A stretch of 24,319 nt of DNA, taken from positions 1 through 24,319 of the IMG/VR virus record IMGVR_UViG_3300027668_000097. The stretch is one strand, 5' to 3'. A program made the position numbers and the translations under genes. This DNA comes from a virus. The notes beneath the pieces were generated by a model. It made no database searches and was not told where the DNA came from. It saw nothing but the letters and a program-made list of their open reading frames with translations. Of the stretch, positions 17,720 through 23,162 are shown piece after piece; position 1 is the first letter of the stretch; each line of letters starts with the position of its first letter.

Positions 17720-17814
17720 GTGGGCGGTACAATCTTAACAGTCTTTGCCACGGGGTAGATTTGTTTTGGTTCGTGCTACCAAATGTGCCAACATTATCGC
17801 AGCCGCCCACACCA
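17720..17814. other. Structured non-coding stretch between convergent operons
   Basis: An 8-bp perfect inverted repeat (GTGGGCGG at 17720-17727, CCGCCCAC at 17803-17810) encloses 75 bases and is followed by ACCA. Inside is a perfect 6-bp stem with a 7-base loop (TTTGGT 17765-17770, ACCAAA 17778-17783), with alternative pairings GGTAG/CTACC and ATTTG/CAAAT. The outline resembles a tRNA acceptor stem and anticodon arm, but no T-arm or D-arm consensus fits on either strand. It lies where late (plus) and early (minus) transcripts collide. No T-run follows directly, so it is not a simple terminator. Possible roles are a small RNA or a bidirectional end structure. Confidence 0.4.
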
Positions 17815-18045
17815 TTACTTTAGTTTAGGTCTTGCTCTTGGTCGCATACTTTCTGACGGAAGATCCGTTTCAATGCATTGCGCCATGCTATTGCGAGAAA
17901 ACTCATGGTATATAATCGGGTATATAGCATCGATCGCCCTGGAACATAGATCGCTGTTTGGAAAATATATTGTAGATTTAGCTTCGTAACTTTCTACGCC
18001 ACTCGTCACAACATATGTAAGCACCAAGGCAAACCAGTAAGTCAT
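17815..18045 (-). CDS. Small secreted protein, last gene of the minus-strand operon
   Basis: 76 residues. The N-terminal apolar segment (MTYWFALVLTYVVTSGV) looks like a signal peptide or anchor. A polar part with two Cys (SDLCSRAI and MAQCIETD) may form a disulphide after export. The end is Pro/Arg-rich (RPRARPKLK). Its ATG overlaps the stop of the upstream HTH gene as TAATG, strongly suggesting translational coupling and a real gene; its own ribosome site is poor. I recall comparable small proteins with a CIETDxPSxS segment in phages but no known function. A plus-strand frame over the same bases lacks these supports. Confidence 0.62.
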   Translation of the reverse strand: MTYWFALVLTYVVTSGVESYEAKSTIYFPNSDLCSRAIDAIYPIIYHEFSRNSMAQCIETDLPSESMRPRARPKLK

Positions 18046-18761
18046 TAAGCTTCACTCGCCTGGCGATAAAGATAAACTTTATTCTTTTTGTTTCCGCCTG
18101 GAGGATTAACAATACTTCTATCAACTTTACCTTCACGAAAAAGATTGTGCATAAAGAGAGCTGTTGACCTGACATCGAACCCAGTAAGTTCAGATATCTG
18201 TGAAGTTGTTTTTGGTTTAGATACTATCGTTTTTAATATTTTACCTCGTCTATCTAAACTTTCCCGTTTTGCAAAATTAGAGTGCTGCCACCCTTCCTTT
18301 TTATGGATGGGAAAACCTGGTCGCAACTTTCTTTTAATAAGATCGTGTTCAAAGCAAACCCATTTGTACCAATATTTAATTTCTAATTTCTCAGAAATAG
18401 ATTTAGCCTGGAAAAAAAGATCTTTTAACTTTTTGTCGATTGCTGCTCTACTATTTGCAGCAATGATTGGATCTCTTCCAGCTTCTGTTTTAGGTTGTAC
18501 CTCTGGCTCTGTTGAGATTGATCTATCATTATTTTTAATAGGCGTGACATTCTCATAGTCGCAGCCACCCTGATCTCGTTTAAGTCTTTCTTCTCGACGC
18601 TTTTCATTAACTCTTCTCCTTTCATCAATAAATGTAAGTCCATAATCTTTAGAATATTTAAGCACAGTTTGGTAAGGTATGTCTAAGGTTCCAGACGCTT
18701 GACGTTTACTTAGGCCCTGTTCTGCGGCCCTCACCAATGCAATTAATATTTCTGGTTTCAT
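18045..18761 (-). CDS. Two-domain DNA-binding protein (HTH plus winged helix)
   Basis: 238 residues. N-terminal HTH of homeodomain or Mor type at about 5-42 (AAEQGLSKRQASGTLDIPYQ). A basic, low-complexity linker (about 48-110) leads to a helical middle part (about 110-165). The C-terminal winged helix (about 170-233) includes SQISELTGFDVRSTALFMHN and a wing ending KNKVYLYR. The architecture fits a phage transcriptional regulator. It overlaps the small HTH gene upstream by ATGA and the secreted protein downstream by TAATG; GGGGAG lies about 10 bases before its ATG. Position at the distal end of the early operon would suit a middle or late switch, but that is inference. Confidence 0.75.
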   Translation of the reverse strand: MKPEILIALVRAAEQGLSKRQASGTLDIPYQTVLKYSKDYGLTFIDERRRVNEKRREERLKRDQGGCDYENVTPIKNNDRSISTEPEVQPKTEAGRDPIIAANSRAAIDKKLKDLFFQAKSISEKLEIKYWYKWVCFEHDLIKRKLRPGFPIHKKEGWQHSNFAKRESLDRRGKILKTIVSKPKTTSQISELTGFDVRSTALFMHNLFREGKVDRSIVNPPGGNKKNKVYLYRQASEA

Positions 18762-18955
18762 TTTGTTTTTCTCCCCTGCCGAATATACAGCCAGTTAATA
18801 TCGTTTCTTTTTACAAACGTGTTTAGATTGGTTAGCGTTGTGCCTAATATTTTTGCGGCTTCCGTTTGCGTAAACCTGGATTGAGCCAAGCTTTCGACCA
18901 ACTCAATCCTTTCTTTTTTGTGACGGATTGTCATCTCTCCCCAACATTCCATCAT
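18758..18955 (-). CDS. Small HTH protein
   Basis: 65 residues. The HTH (SRFTQTEAAKILGTTLTNLN, about residues 26-45) is of the Fis or homeodomain-like type, followed by a short basic tail (YIRQGRKTK). The layout resembles the N-terminal domain of the next gene, so the two may be related or work together. Start: the ATG at 18955 overlaps the upstream stop as ATGA, which favours it; an internal ATG at 18934 has GGGGAG but almost no spacing. A DNA-binding regulator or recombination accessory factor are both possible. Confidence 0.72.
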   Translation of the reverse strand: MMECWGEMTIRHKKERIELVESLAQSRFTQTEAAKILGTTLTNLNTFVKRNDINWLYIRQGRKTK

Positions 18956-19674
18956 TCAGATCCGTTTTGTGCGCCCAGGCCACGCAAGCTTTTAAGGTAA
19001 GCCTTTTCAATCTGATCTCCAAAAGCTTCTCCGACTGCTGTAATTGTGTCAGAATTGTGTTCTTTCAACTCTTTCAGCAATGTCATCCGCCTACGCGGCT
19101 CAACCGCTTCGCCATCTTTGTCGTGAGTAGTTGAGCAATAAATTCCAAACATCTTAATCAAACTTTTAGCAAACTCCTGGTGTTCTAGCTTCTTCAGCTC
19201 CTTGCCGGTGTGGCTTAGTAGTGAAACCGTTGGGGCATCTGGGACCGGAGCGGGTGCTGGCGCGGCTGCTTGCTGTGCCTGGGCTTTTGCCTTGCGTGGT
19301 ACAGCGTCAATCTCGTTGAGGCTGGCATATGTGCCGCCATGCAACCCTATCGACGCCAGAGCGCGGCCTATAGCGCTTGTTTCGCAATTCTCTAGCGCGG
19401 AAGTCTTATTTACGTTTGAGCTTCCACGGATCTCCTCCGCCATTCCTGACCCTACGATCATACCCGCTTCGTTTATCACTGTTGCTTTGATAACCACGCG
19501 CTTGCCATCATCTAACAGGATCTCTGTGTTGATCCCGTGATTTAGTGCAAATGCTTTTCGGAATGCCTCAACGCGCACGAATACTTCTGTATATTTCTTT
19601 CCGCCCCGCTGCGTGACACCGTGGCTACGGTTAAGATCGTTCACTTCGGCCATTGCTGTTTTTAAATCGGTCAT
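18952..19674 (-). CDS. Putative single-strand annealing / ssDNA-binding recombination protein
   Basis: 240 residues from the ATG at 19674, which overlaps the upstream gene as ATGA and has GAGG 6 bases before it; an ATG at 19719 lies inside the upstream gene. The folded part (about 1-125) ends with SALENCETSAIGRALASIGL (92-111) and then the segment GGTYASLNE. This E-T-S-A-I-G-R-A-L motif recurs in phage recombination proteins that sit next to Gp157-type genes. An Ala/Pro/Gln linker (about 129-148) leads to a charged C-terminal helical domain (about 155-235), which may contact partner proteins. The exact family (Rad52-like, ERF-like or other) cannot be fixed by eye. It would act in phage DNA repair, recombination or replication. 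Confidence 0.65.
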   Translation of the reverse strand: MTDLKTAMAEVNDLNRSHGVTQRGGKKYTEVFVRVEAFRKAFALNHGINTEILLDDGKRVVIKATVINEAGMIVGSGMAEEIRGSSNVNKTSALENCETSAIGRALASIGLHGGTYASLNEIDAVPRKAKAQAQQAAAPAPAPVPDAPTVSLLSHTGKELKKLEHQEFAKSLIKMFGIYCSTTHDKDGEAVEPRRRMTLLKELKEHNSDTITAVGEAFGDQIEKAYLKSLRGLGAQNGSE

Positions 19675-20156
19675 TTTATCCTCACTGTGATTGATGGTTG
19701 GCCCATTTGAAATTGGCATCCTGGAACGCTTTCGCCCTGATCCATTTGTTTTTTAATTGCTGCCAGGTCGGGCTTGATTGTAACTTTTGTTAGCTGCGAA
19801 GGAATTTCCGCCTCATCAAATATCTTAACGCCCCATCTGGCTTTGGTTCTGCTAATTGTGGCTATCGGGTGCTTGATCTTTGTTTCTCCCATAGCGTCTA
19901 AAAGATGTCCAATTGTTATTGAAATTGCATTTTGCCTGGCAGCCAATCTTTTTGATCTGGTAGAATATGTTGCTGCAAGATCTTTCATTGCGACTTCGTG
20001 CGCGGCTGCTTCAGTGCGCTCCTCGACAAGCTTGCCCATAATCTCCATAGCATCTGTTTCGCCATCTAATGTGTCGAGAAAAGTATCCTGGTCATCGCCG
20101 GTTATCATTCGGATCTGATCCGACATGGCTGAAATTTCCTCAAATTTAATGTACAT
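19671..20156 (-). CDS. Gp157-family protein (Sipho_Gp157)
   Basis: 161 residues. The layout fits the Siphovirus Gp157 family: a central long helix with Glu/Ala/Arg repeats (VEERTEAAAHEVAMKDLAAT and on to about residue 90), then MGETKIKHPIATISRTKARW, then EIPSQLTKVTIKPDLAAIKK and a C-terminal EGESVPG-type turn (here QGESVPGCQF). The family's biochemical role is unknown; it is common beside recombination genes and has been linked to phage resistance in streptococci. Start at 20156 is supported by AAGGAAGGGG 7 bases upstream; the second ATG (20126) has GAGG at a longer distance. It overlaps the winged-helix gene by 11 bases. Confidence 0.85.
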   Translation of the reverse strand: MYIKFEEISAMSDQIRMITGDDQDTFLDTLDGETDAMEIMGKLVEERTEAAAHEVAMKDLAATYSTRSKRLAARQNAISITIGHLLDAMGETKIKHPIATISRTKARWGVKIFDEAEIPSQLTKVTIKPDLAAIKKQMDQGESVPGCQFQMGQPSITVRIK

Positions 20157-20478
20157 AAGTTTTCCCCTTCCTTGTTATTTTCCAAACAATTTCATTATTT
20201 CCAAATGAATTATTAAATCGCTTTTCTGTTACTTCAATCATTTCCATTTCTAACAGTTCCGAAAGTCTCGGCCGTATGCTAAACAAAGATAGCTTGGTCG
20301 CACTGGCTATCTGTTCCCCTGACGCGCTGCCTCCAAGCGCGTGTAGCCCTTGCAGGGTTTCGAGGCGTCTGCCTACGACCGATCGGGCCACCTTGTGCGC
20401 TGCCGCCTGTGACGTTTCTCCCGTTGCAAGGCGGTGGTGCATTTTTTTAATGATTACTTGCAAAAGTTGATTAGTCAT
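20146..20478 (-). CDS. Small winged-helix protein
   Basis: 110 residues. N-terminal helices (1-45) precede a winged HTH: ETLQGLHALGGSASGEQIAS and KLSLFSIRPRLSELLEMEMI form helices 1-3 (about 38-80), and the wing ends in EIVWKITRKGKTYV. It resembles MarR-like or restriction-subunit-type winged helices that read DNA. AGGAG lies 7 bases before the ATG. It overlaps the upstream Cys4 gene by 8 bases. A phage regulator or an ssDNA or dsDNA accessory protein are both possible. Confidence 0.75.
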   Translation of the reverse strand: MTNQLLQVIIKKMHHRLATGETSQAAAHKVARSVVGRRLETLQGLHALGGSASGEQIASATKLSLFSIRPRLSELLEMEMIEVTEKRFNNSFGNNEIVWKITRKGKTYVH

Positions 20479-20656
20479 TGATGCTCTCCTTTTTGAAAAC
20501 TAAAACTGTCTCTTTTCCACTGCTGTTGCAAAAAAAACAATCGATTGATTCAGTCATCTGAGTTCTATAATTAAGATCCCTCAAATATCCGTTTCCGTTA
20601 CAATTTCTACAAATTGCGTTTTCATCTACAATAAGTTTTTGGTTGTTTATTTCCAT
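20471..20656 (-). CDS. Small Cys4 zinc-binding protein (DnaJ-type CxxC motifs)
   Basis: 61 residues. Two CxxC knuckles (C16-R-N-C19-N-G-N-G and C40-F-F-C43-N-S-S-G) with the CxxCxGxG spacing seen in DnaJ zinc domains are separated by 20 residues, so one zinc site is expected. The start lies one base after the preceding 33-residue gene's stop. The ribosome site is weak, so coupling is likely. Function unknown; such mini-knuckle proteins in phages may bind nucleic acid or protein partners. Confidence 0.68.
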   Translation of the reverse strand: MEINNQKLIVDENAICRNCNGNGYLRDLNYRTQMTESIDCFFCNSSGKETVLVFKKESIND

Positions 20657-20657
20657 T

Positions 20658-20759
20658 TTAAAAACACCAGACGAAAGAAAATGTTAAAAATACAATAACC
20701 CCGCCGACAATTAGGCCGCATCCAAAACCAATCAGCGCGGCAAAATCTGTTAAATTCAT
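20658..20759 (-). CDS. 33-residue membrane peptide
   Basis: The frame encodes MNLTDFAALIGFGCGLIVGG followed by VIVFLTFSFVWCF: a short polar start, then one membrane segment covering most of the peptide. The ATG follows the stop of the preceding 28-residue frame directly (TAAATG), and GGAGG lies 10 bases before it. Only one base separates its stop from the next ATG. Tight packing, ribosome site and clean membrane composition argue it is real despite its size. Function unknown; inner-membrane effectors of this size are common among early phage genes. Confidence 0.62.
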   Translation of the reverse strand: MNLTDFAALIGFGCGLIVGGVIVFLTFSFVWCF

Positions 20760-20846
20760 TTATAAAGCACCTCCAAAAAATAAAATTACATAGAGTGTAA
20801 AGAAAATAGCCATCACACCCACACCGTCTTTGATCCATTCTTTCAT
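20760..20846 (-). CDS. 28-residue membrane peptide
   Basis: The frame encodes MKEWIKDGVGVMAIFFTLYV followed by ILFFGGAL: an amphipathic charged start and one membrane helix. AGAAGGGGG lies about 5 bases before the ATG at 20846, and the next gene begins immediately at its stop codon. The longer frame over this region (63 residues from 20838) is Trp/Cys/Phe-rich nonsense in another phase. I consider this peptide and its downstream neighbour a coupled pair. Confidence 0.62.
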   Translation of the reverse strand: MKEWIKDGVGVMAIFFTLYVILFFGGAL

Positions 20847-20858
20847 TTCATCCCCCTT

Positions 20859-21089
20859 CTAGCCGTAATGCTTTTCAAAAACTAAAAGCACGGTTCCGAT
20901 CGCCTTGGAAGAATAGCCCTTGATGTAAAGGATCTGCTCAACAAAGAAATATTCCAGAGACGCAATGTCATCGAACTCAAACCTCCAATACTTTTCGCCG
21001 TGATGGTTCTTATGGATTTCAAATTGATCTTCTAAAACCTTTTCTATGTTAGCCATACGATCGGTCATATTGGTGTTATTAACTGTCAT
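20859..21089 (-). CDS. Small protein of unknown function
   Basis: 76 residues, soluble. The first third is polar and helical (MTDRMANIEKVLEDQFEIHK), the middle is aromatic (HGEKYWRFEFDDIASLEYFF) and the end is mixed alpha-beta. AAAAGGAG lies about 7 bases before the ATG, an excellent ribosome site. It follows the first copy of the repeated intergenic hairpin. I recognise no family. Confidence 0.7.
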   Translation of the reverse strand: MTVNNTNMTDRMANIEKVLEDQFEIHKNHHGEKYWRFEFDDIASLEYFFVEQILYIKGYSSKAIGTVLLVFEKHYG

Positions 21090-21106
21090 TTTATTCTCCT
21101 TTTGAC

Positions 21107-21141
21107 TTAGTGATGCGCCCGAAGGCGCACTGCAAAATCAA
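21107..21141 (-). repeat. Repeated intergenic hairpin element, copy 1
   Basis: Read on the minus strand: TTGATTTTGCAG (containing the upstream gene's TGA stop), then stem GTGCGCC, loop TTCG, stem GGCGCAT, then CACTAA. The stem spans 21113-21130 (6 Watson-Crick pairs plus a G-U). The flanks are nearly identical to copy 2 at 21966-22003, but the stem bases differ in a compensatory way. No U-run follows, so it is not an ordinary terminator. It sits between a stop codon and the next Shine-Dalgarno site. Confidence 0.85.
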
Positions 21142-21497
21142 TTCCAATGCTGTTGCAAGTAAGCTGGGCCTGTCCACTGAACCCAATCAAAGTTGCCTTC
21201 GACAATGTTGCCCCTTGCTTTGTTCCGTGCTGGTGTCGCCCAACCAGCAGGGTAAAGAATGTCGCCTTTCTTAAACTTCCGATCATCGTCAACATTAACA
21301 ACAAAGCCCCAAACGCTACTCATAGGAGTGCCGCCGTTGCCCGTCATAATCTTGATGTATTTCTTGCCAACATTAAAACCCAAACAATTGTCAAAATCCT
21401 CAATCATCTTTTGTTTCACGTTTTCATCATTGCTAAACTTACAGCTTGCGTAATCAGCCTTGATAACGGCGATCAGTTTTTGTATCTGCTTTTCCAT
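21138..21497 (-). CDS. Small conserved phage protein of unknown function
   Basis: 119 residues. A helical start (1-45) leads to a beta-rich part: VGKKYIKIMTGNGGTPMSSV, WGFVVNVDDDRKFKKGDILY, then PAGWATPARNKARGN and a W-T-G-P-x-Y-L ending. I recall this order (K-Y-I-K-I, W-G-F-V, KGDIL, GWATPARNKARGN, WTGPxYL) from T7- and T4-type marine phages, where it is unassigned. AGGAG lies about 8 bases before the ATG. Its stop codon is part of repeat copy 1. Confidence 0.78.
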   Translation of the reverse strand: MEKQIQKLIAVIKADYASCKFSNDENVKQKMIEDFDNCLGFNVGKKYIKIMTGNGGTPMSSVWGFVVNVDDDRKFKKGDILYPAGWATPARNKARGNIVEGNFDWVQWTGPAYLQQHWN

Positions 21498-21512
21498 TTT
21501 CTTCTCTCCTGA

Positions 21513-21746
21513 TTAATATTGAGGTTGATAGTTAATTTTGGGAACGCTCATTTTTATTCCCTGCCATCCAGTTTGCGCGATCGCAACCGCAGTTGCCGCC
21601 TGGGCTGGAGTGGCTTTGATTTCCCATTCATCAACTGCAAACTCAACAGCCGCGTTGGCAGCAGATTTCCAATCAGCAGTCATCTCGTAAGAAGTCAAAG
21701 CGCTTTCTGCCATTTGCTGAATTTCCCATTCACTCATATAAGCCAT
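21513..21746 (-). CDS. Small acidic protein of unknown function
   Basis: 77 residues, Ala/Trp/Glu-rich and helical (EIQQMAESALTSYEMTADWK, then AANAAVEFAVDEWEI). A polar C-terminus ends in YQPQY. The ATG at 21746 directly follows the stop of the upstream gene (TAAATG), so coupling is likely; a second ATG at 21737 is possible. Composition fits the neighbours. No family recognised. Confidence 0.66.
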   Translation of the reverse strand: MAYMSEWEIQQMAESALTSYEMTADWKSAANAAVEFAVDEWEIKATPAQAATAVAIAQTGWQGIKMSVPKINYQPQY

Positions 21747-21947
21747 TTAACAGATCCTCATAACTTGACCGGCTTGCGCCGCATTGAACCAGGTTTCTTG
21801 CCCAGCCTTGTCGCCGGACTGGATCATACCCATCAAGCTTTTCTCGAAGATGATATCTTCAATATCAGTCTGCCTTTCGCCAACCTGGCTAGTGCCGCCA
21901 TTGTCGAACAAGTCCAACACCGCAGCTTCTTTTTGAATCTTAGCCAT
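21747..21947 (-). CDS. Small protein of unknown function
   Basis: 66 residues from the ATG at 21947, preceded by GAGG 9 bases upstream; a longer frame from 22016 would cross repeat copy 2 and the upstream gene's stop, so it is rejected. Mostly helical (MAKIQKEAAVLDLFDNGGTS, DIEDIIFEKSLMGMIQSGDK). Its stop abuts the next ATG. No family recognised. Confidence 0.66.
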   Translation of the reverse strand: MAKIQKEAAVLDLFDNGGTSQVGERQTDIEDIIFEKSLMGMIQSGDKAGQETWFNAAQAGQVMRIC

Positions 21948-21965
21948 CCTTATTTCCTCTCTTGG

Positions 21966-22003
21966 TTTAGTGATGCAGCTCGGAAGCTGCACTGCAAAAT
22001 CAA
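21966..22003 (-). repeat. Repeated intergenic hairpin element, copy 2
   Basis: On the minus strand: TTGATTTTGCAG (containing the upstream gene's TGA), stem GTGCAGCT, loop TCCG, stem AGCTGCAT, then CACTAAA. The stem spans 21973-21992 (7 Watson-Crick pairs plus a G-U). Compared with copy 1 the inner stem changed from GCC/GGC to AGCT/AGCT while both sides still pair. Copies 1 and 2 bracket the 66-, 77- and 119-residue genes. Confidence 0.85.
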
Positions 22004-22260
22004 GCCTGGCAAACATTTAACATACCTGGGTTGCTCCATTCAGCAAACAAACCGTTGGCATCCAATATCTCGTTGATCTTGTTGTTTACTCCGAAGTCAT
22101 CTAAGGCCCCGCCTGGAAACTCACAGTAATAGTCGGCCCAGCAAACTTTGCCGTTATCTTCGCCGTTGATTTTAAAGTCGCTGTGATCCCAATCGTTTAT
22201 GATTACTGGGCAACCGATTTTCTTCAAGGCGTTATAAGCTTTTCTCATGTTCTGTTTCAT
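22000..22260 (-). CDS. Small protein of unknown function, first gene of the minus-strand operon
   Basis: 86 residues, acidic, Trp- and Asn-rich. MRKAYNALKKIGCPVIINDW opens it, followed by DHSDFKINGEDNGKVCWADY and an ending INEILDANGLFAEWSNPGML, a mixed alpha-beta small domain. GAGAGG lies about 8 bases before the ATG. It is the first gene after the divergent control region and therefore the most highly transcribed early gene, if the promoter is correct. No family with known function recognised. The last codon and stop fall inside repeat copy 2. Confidence 0.72.
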   Translation of the reverse strand: MKQNMRKAYNALKKIGCPVIINDWDHSDFKINGEDNGKVCWADYYCEFPGGALDDFGVNNKINEILDANGLFAEWSNPGMLNVCQA

Positions 22261-22382
22261 TTTTGATTCCTCTCTTGATTAACTTCACCTATTAGACTAA
22301 TGTGATATCACAACAGGGTCAATACAATTATTAACAAAATGTGGATTTATTTTACAAGTTACTGAAAACAAAGGAAAAGAAA
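22261..22382. promoter_or_regulatory. Divergent control region
   Basis: 122 AT-rich bases between the minus-strand early operon and the plus-strand replication operon. Minus strand: TTGACC (22322-22317), 17 bases, TAGTCT (22299-22294). Plus strand: TTGATT (22275-22280), 17 bases, TAATGT (22298-22303). The -10 matches are weak in both directions. The palindrome at 22301-22312 lies inside the spacer of the minus promoter and next to the -10 of the plus promoter, so one bound protein could control both. The plus transcript has a leader of about 70 bases. Confidence 0.5.
22301..22312. promoter_or_regulatory. Perfect 12-bp palindrome, candidate operator
   Basis: TGTGATATCACA is self-complementary over 12 bases. 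It sits in the divergent intergenic region and overlaps the candidate promoter elements. The adjacent ribbon-helix-helix protein (22383-22628) or one of the minus-strand HTH proteins are candidate ligands. I found no second identical copy. Confidence 0.55.
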
Positions 22383-22628
22383 ATGAAATATCAATCGAAG
22401 GGATCAACTAAAAAAGCTCTGATCGTGCGGTTGCCGGTTGATTTAAAGACTCGACTTGATATCGAAAGCAACTTGCAGGGAATATCACAAAGCCGCCTGG
22501 CAACTGAGCTGATATCGAATGGACTAGATCAAACTGTGGTTCATCTAGCGACTGAAGCGCATGATGCCAGGGAAGCCGCCTGGTCAGAAGGTCAGGTAGA
22601 TCTTGAAAACTGGCTGAATCGGATATGA
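22383..22628 (+). CDS. Ribbon-helix-helix DNA-binding protein
   Basis: 81 residues from the ATG at 22383, which has AAAGGA about 7 bases upstream; an ATG at 22341 lacks one. The strand KKALIVRLPVDLKTRLD (about 9-25) and the two helices up to LATELISNGL (about 48) form an Arc/CopG-type ribbon-helix-helix. An acidic, Trp-containing tail follows (EAAWSEGQVDLENWLNRI). Such proteins bind short palindromes as dimers; autorepression at the 12-bp palindrome is a testable guess. It overlaps rusA by ATGA. Confidence 0.78.
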   Translation: MKYQSKGSTKKALIVRLPVDLKTRLDIESNLQGISQSRLATELISNGLDQTVVHLATEAHDAREAAWSEGQVDLENWLNRI

Positions 22629-23032
22629 CCAAAACTTATATTTGGTTACCAGGTCAACCGGTCGGGAAGGGCCGCCCTAGATTTACCAGGACGGGTAGGG
22701 TCTACACCCCAGATAAAACTCGAAAGTTTGAACATCGCCTGGCTGCAACTGCATCCAATTACATGATTTTGCACCAGCTAGAGCCTACAGACAAACCGTG
22801 CCGCGTTATCATCAGGGCGCAATTTGAGATTCCAAAGAGCTGGACCAAAGCAAAGAAGGCCCAGGCAATCAACAACGAGATCTACCCAGGGCGTCCCGAT
22901 ATCGACAACATTGCCAAAATCGTCTTGGATTCATTCAATAGCGTGGTTTTTGAGGATGATGACCAAGTTTATGATCTGCGAGTAGTTAAAACTTATGGAG
23001 ATCCGTGCCTAGTTACGGAAGTGATATGGTAA
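22625..23032 (+). CDS. rusA: RusA-type Holliday junction resolvase
   Basis: 135 residues. The N-terminus (WLPGQPVGKGRPRFTRTGRV) and the central block GRPDIDNIAKIVLDSFNS (89-106) followed by EDDDQV are diagnostic of RusA. The catalytic set is D92, D94, K98 and D113, corresponding to D70, D72, K76 and D91 of E. coli RusA. The enzyme is a dimer that nicks four-way junctions symmetrically, resolving recombination intermediates before packaging. Length fits (120-140). It starts by ATGA overlap with the ribbon-helix-helix gene and is followed by a leader region and the initiator gene. Confidence 0.93.
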   Translation: MTKTYIWLPGQPVGKGRPRFTRTGRVYTPDKTRKFEHRLAATASNYMILHQLEPTDKPCRVIIRAQFEIPKSWTKAKKAQAINNEIYPGRPDIDNIAKIVLDSFNSVVFEDDDQVYDLRVVKTYGDPCLVTEVIW

Positions 23033-23033
23033 T

Positions 23034-23071
23034 AAAAAAGACCCCTGCAAGCAGCAAATCTTGCAAGGGTC
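23034..23071 (-). terminator. Intrinsic terminator facing left (minus strand)
   Basis: GACCCCTGCAAG (23040-23051) and CTTGCAAGGGTC (23060-23071) form a 12-position stem with one C-A mismatch on the plus strand (G-T wobble on the minus strand) and an 8-base loop. On the minus strand it is followed by six U (23039-23034); on the plus strand no U-run follows. It therefore acts best on leftward transcripts, although no minus-strand gene is visible to its right in this window. Confidence 0.7.
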
Positions 23072-23114
23072 TATACTGTAGGATACACTGAAAGAACCAA
23101 AAACCAATGCAGCA

Positions 23115-23140
23115 GCAGGGTCAGAATAGGCTGATCCTGC
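23115..23140 (+). other. Leader hairpin upstream of the initiator gene
   Basis: GCAGGGTCAG (23115-23124) and CTGATCCTGC (23131-23140) form a 10-pair stem including one G-U, with a 6-base loop (AATAGG). It lies 22 bases before the initiator ATG. It may tune initiator translation or be part of an antisense RNA reading leftward to the terminator at 23034. Confidence 0.55.
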
Positions 23141-23162
23141 CCAAATGAAAAGGGTTAAAACG

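Noticed and set aside
17720-17814. tRNA gene ending in CCA
   Set aside because: The acceptor-like stem and ACCA fit, but neither strand gives a T-arm with TTCRA or a D-arm at the right distance; kept only as a structured region.
17783-17989. 68-residue plus-strand frame
   Set aside because: It overlaps the coupled minus-strand secreted-protein gene, starts inside the structured gap and has no ribosome site.
18088-18558. 156-residue plus-strand frame opposite the two-domain HTH gene
   Set aside because: The minus-strand gene has recognisable domains and ATGA coupling; the plus frame has neither.
20647-20838. 63-residue Trp/Cys/Phe-rich minus-strand frame
   Set aside because: It is the wrong phase of two short membrane genes (20760-20846 and 20658-20759) that have ribosome sites and tight junctions.
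21519-22076. 185-residue plus-strand frame
   Set aside because: It is antisense to three well-spaced minus-strand genes with good ribosome sites and runs through a repeat element; composition is that of a shadow frame.
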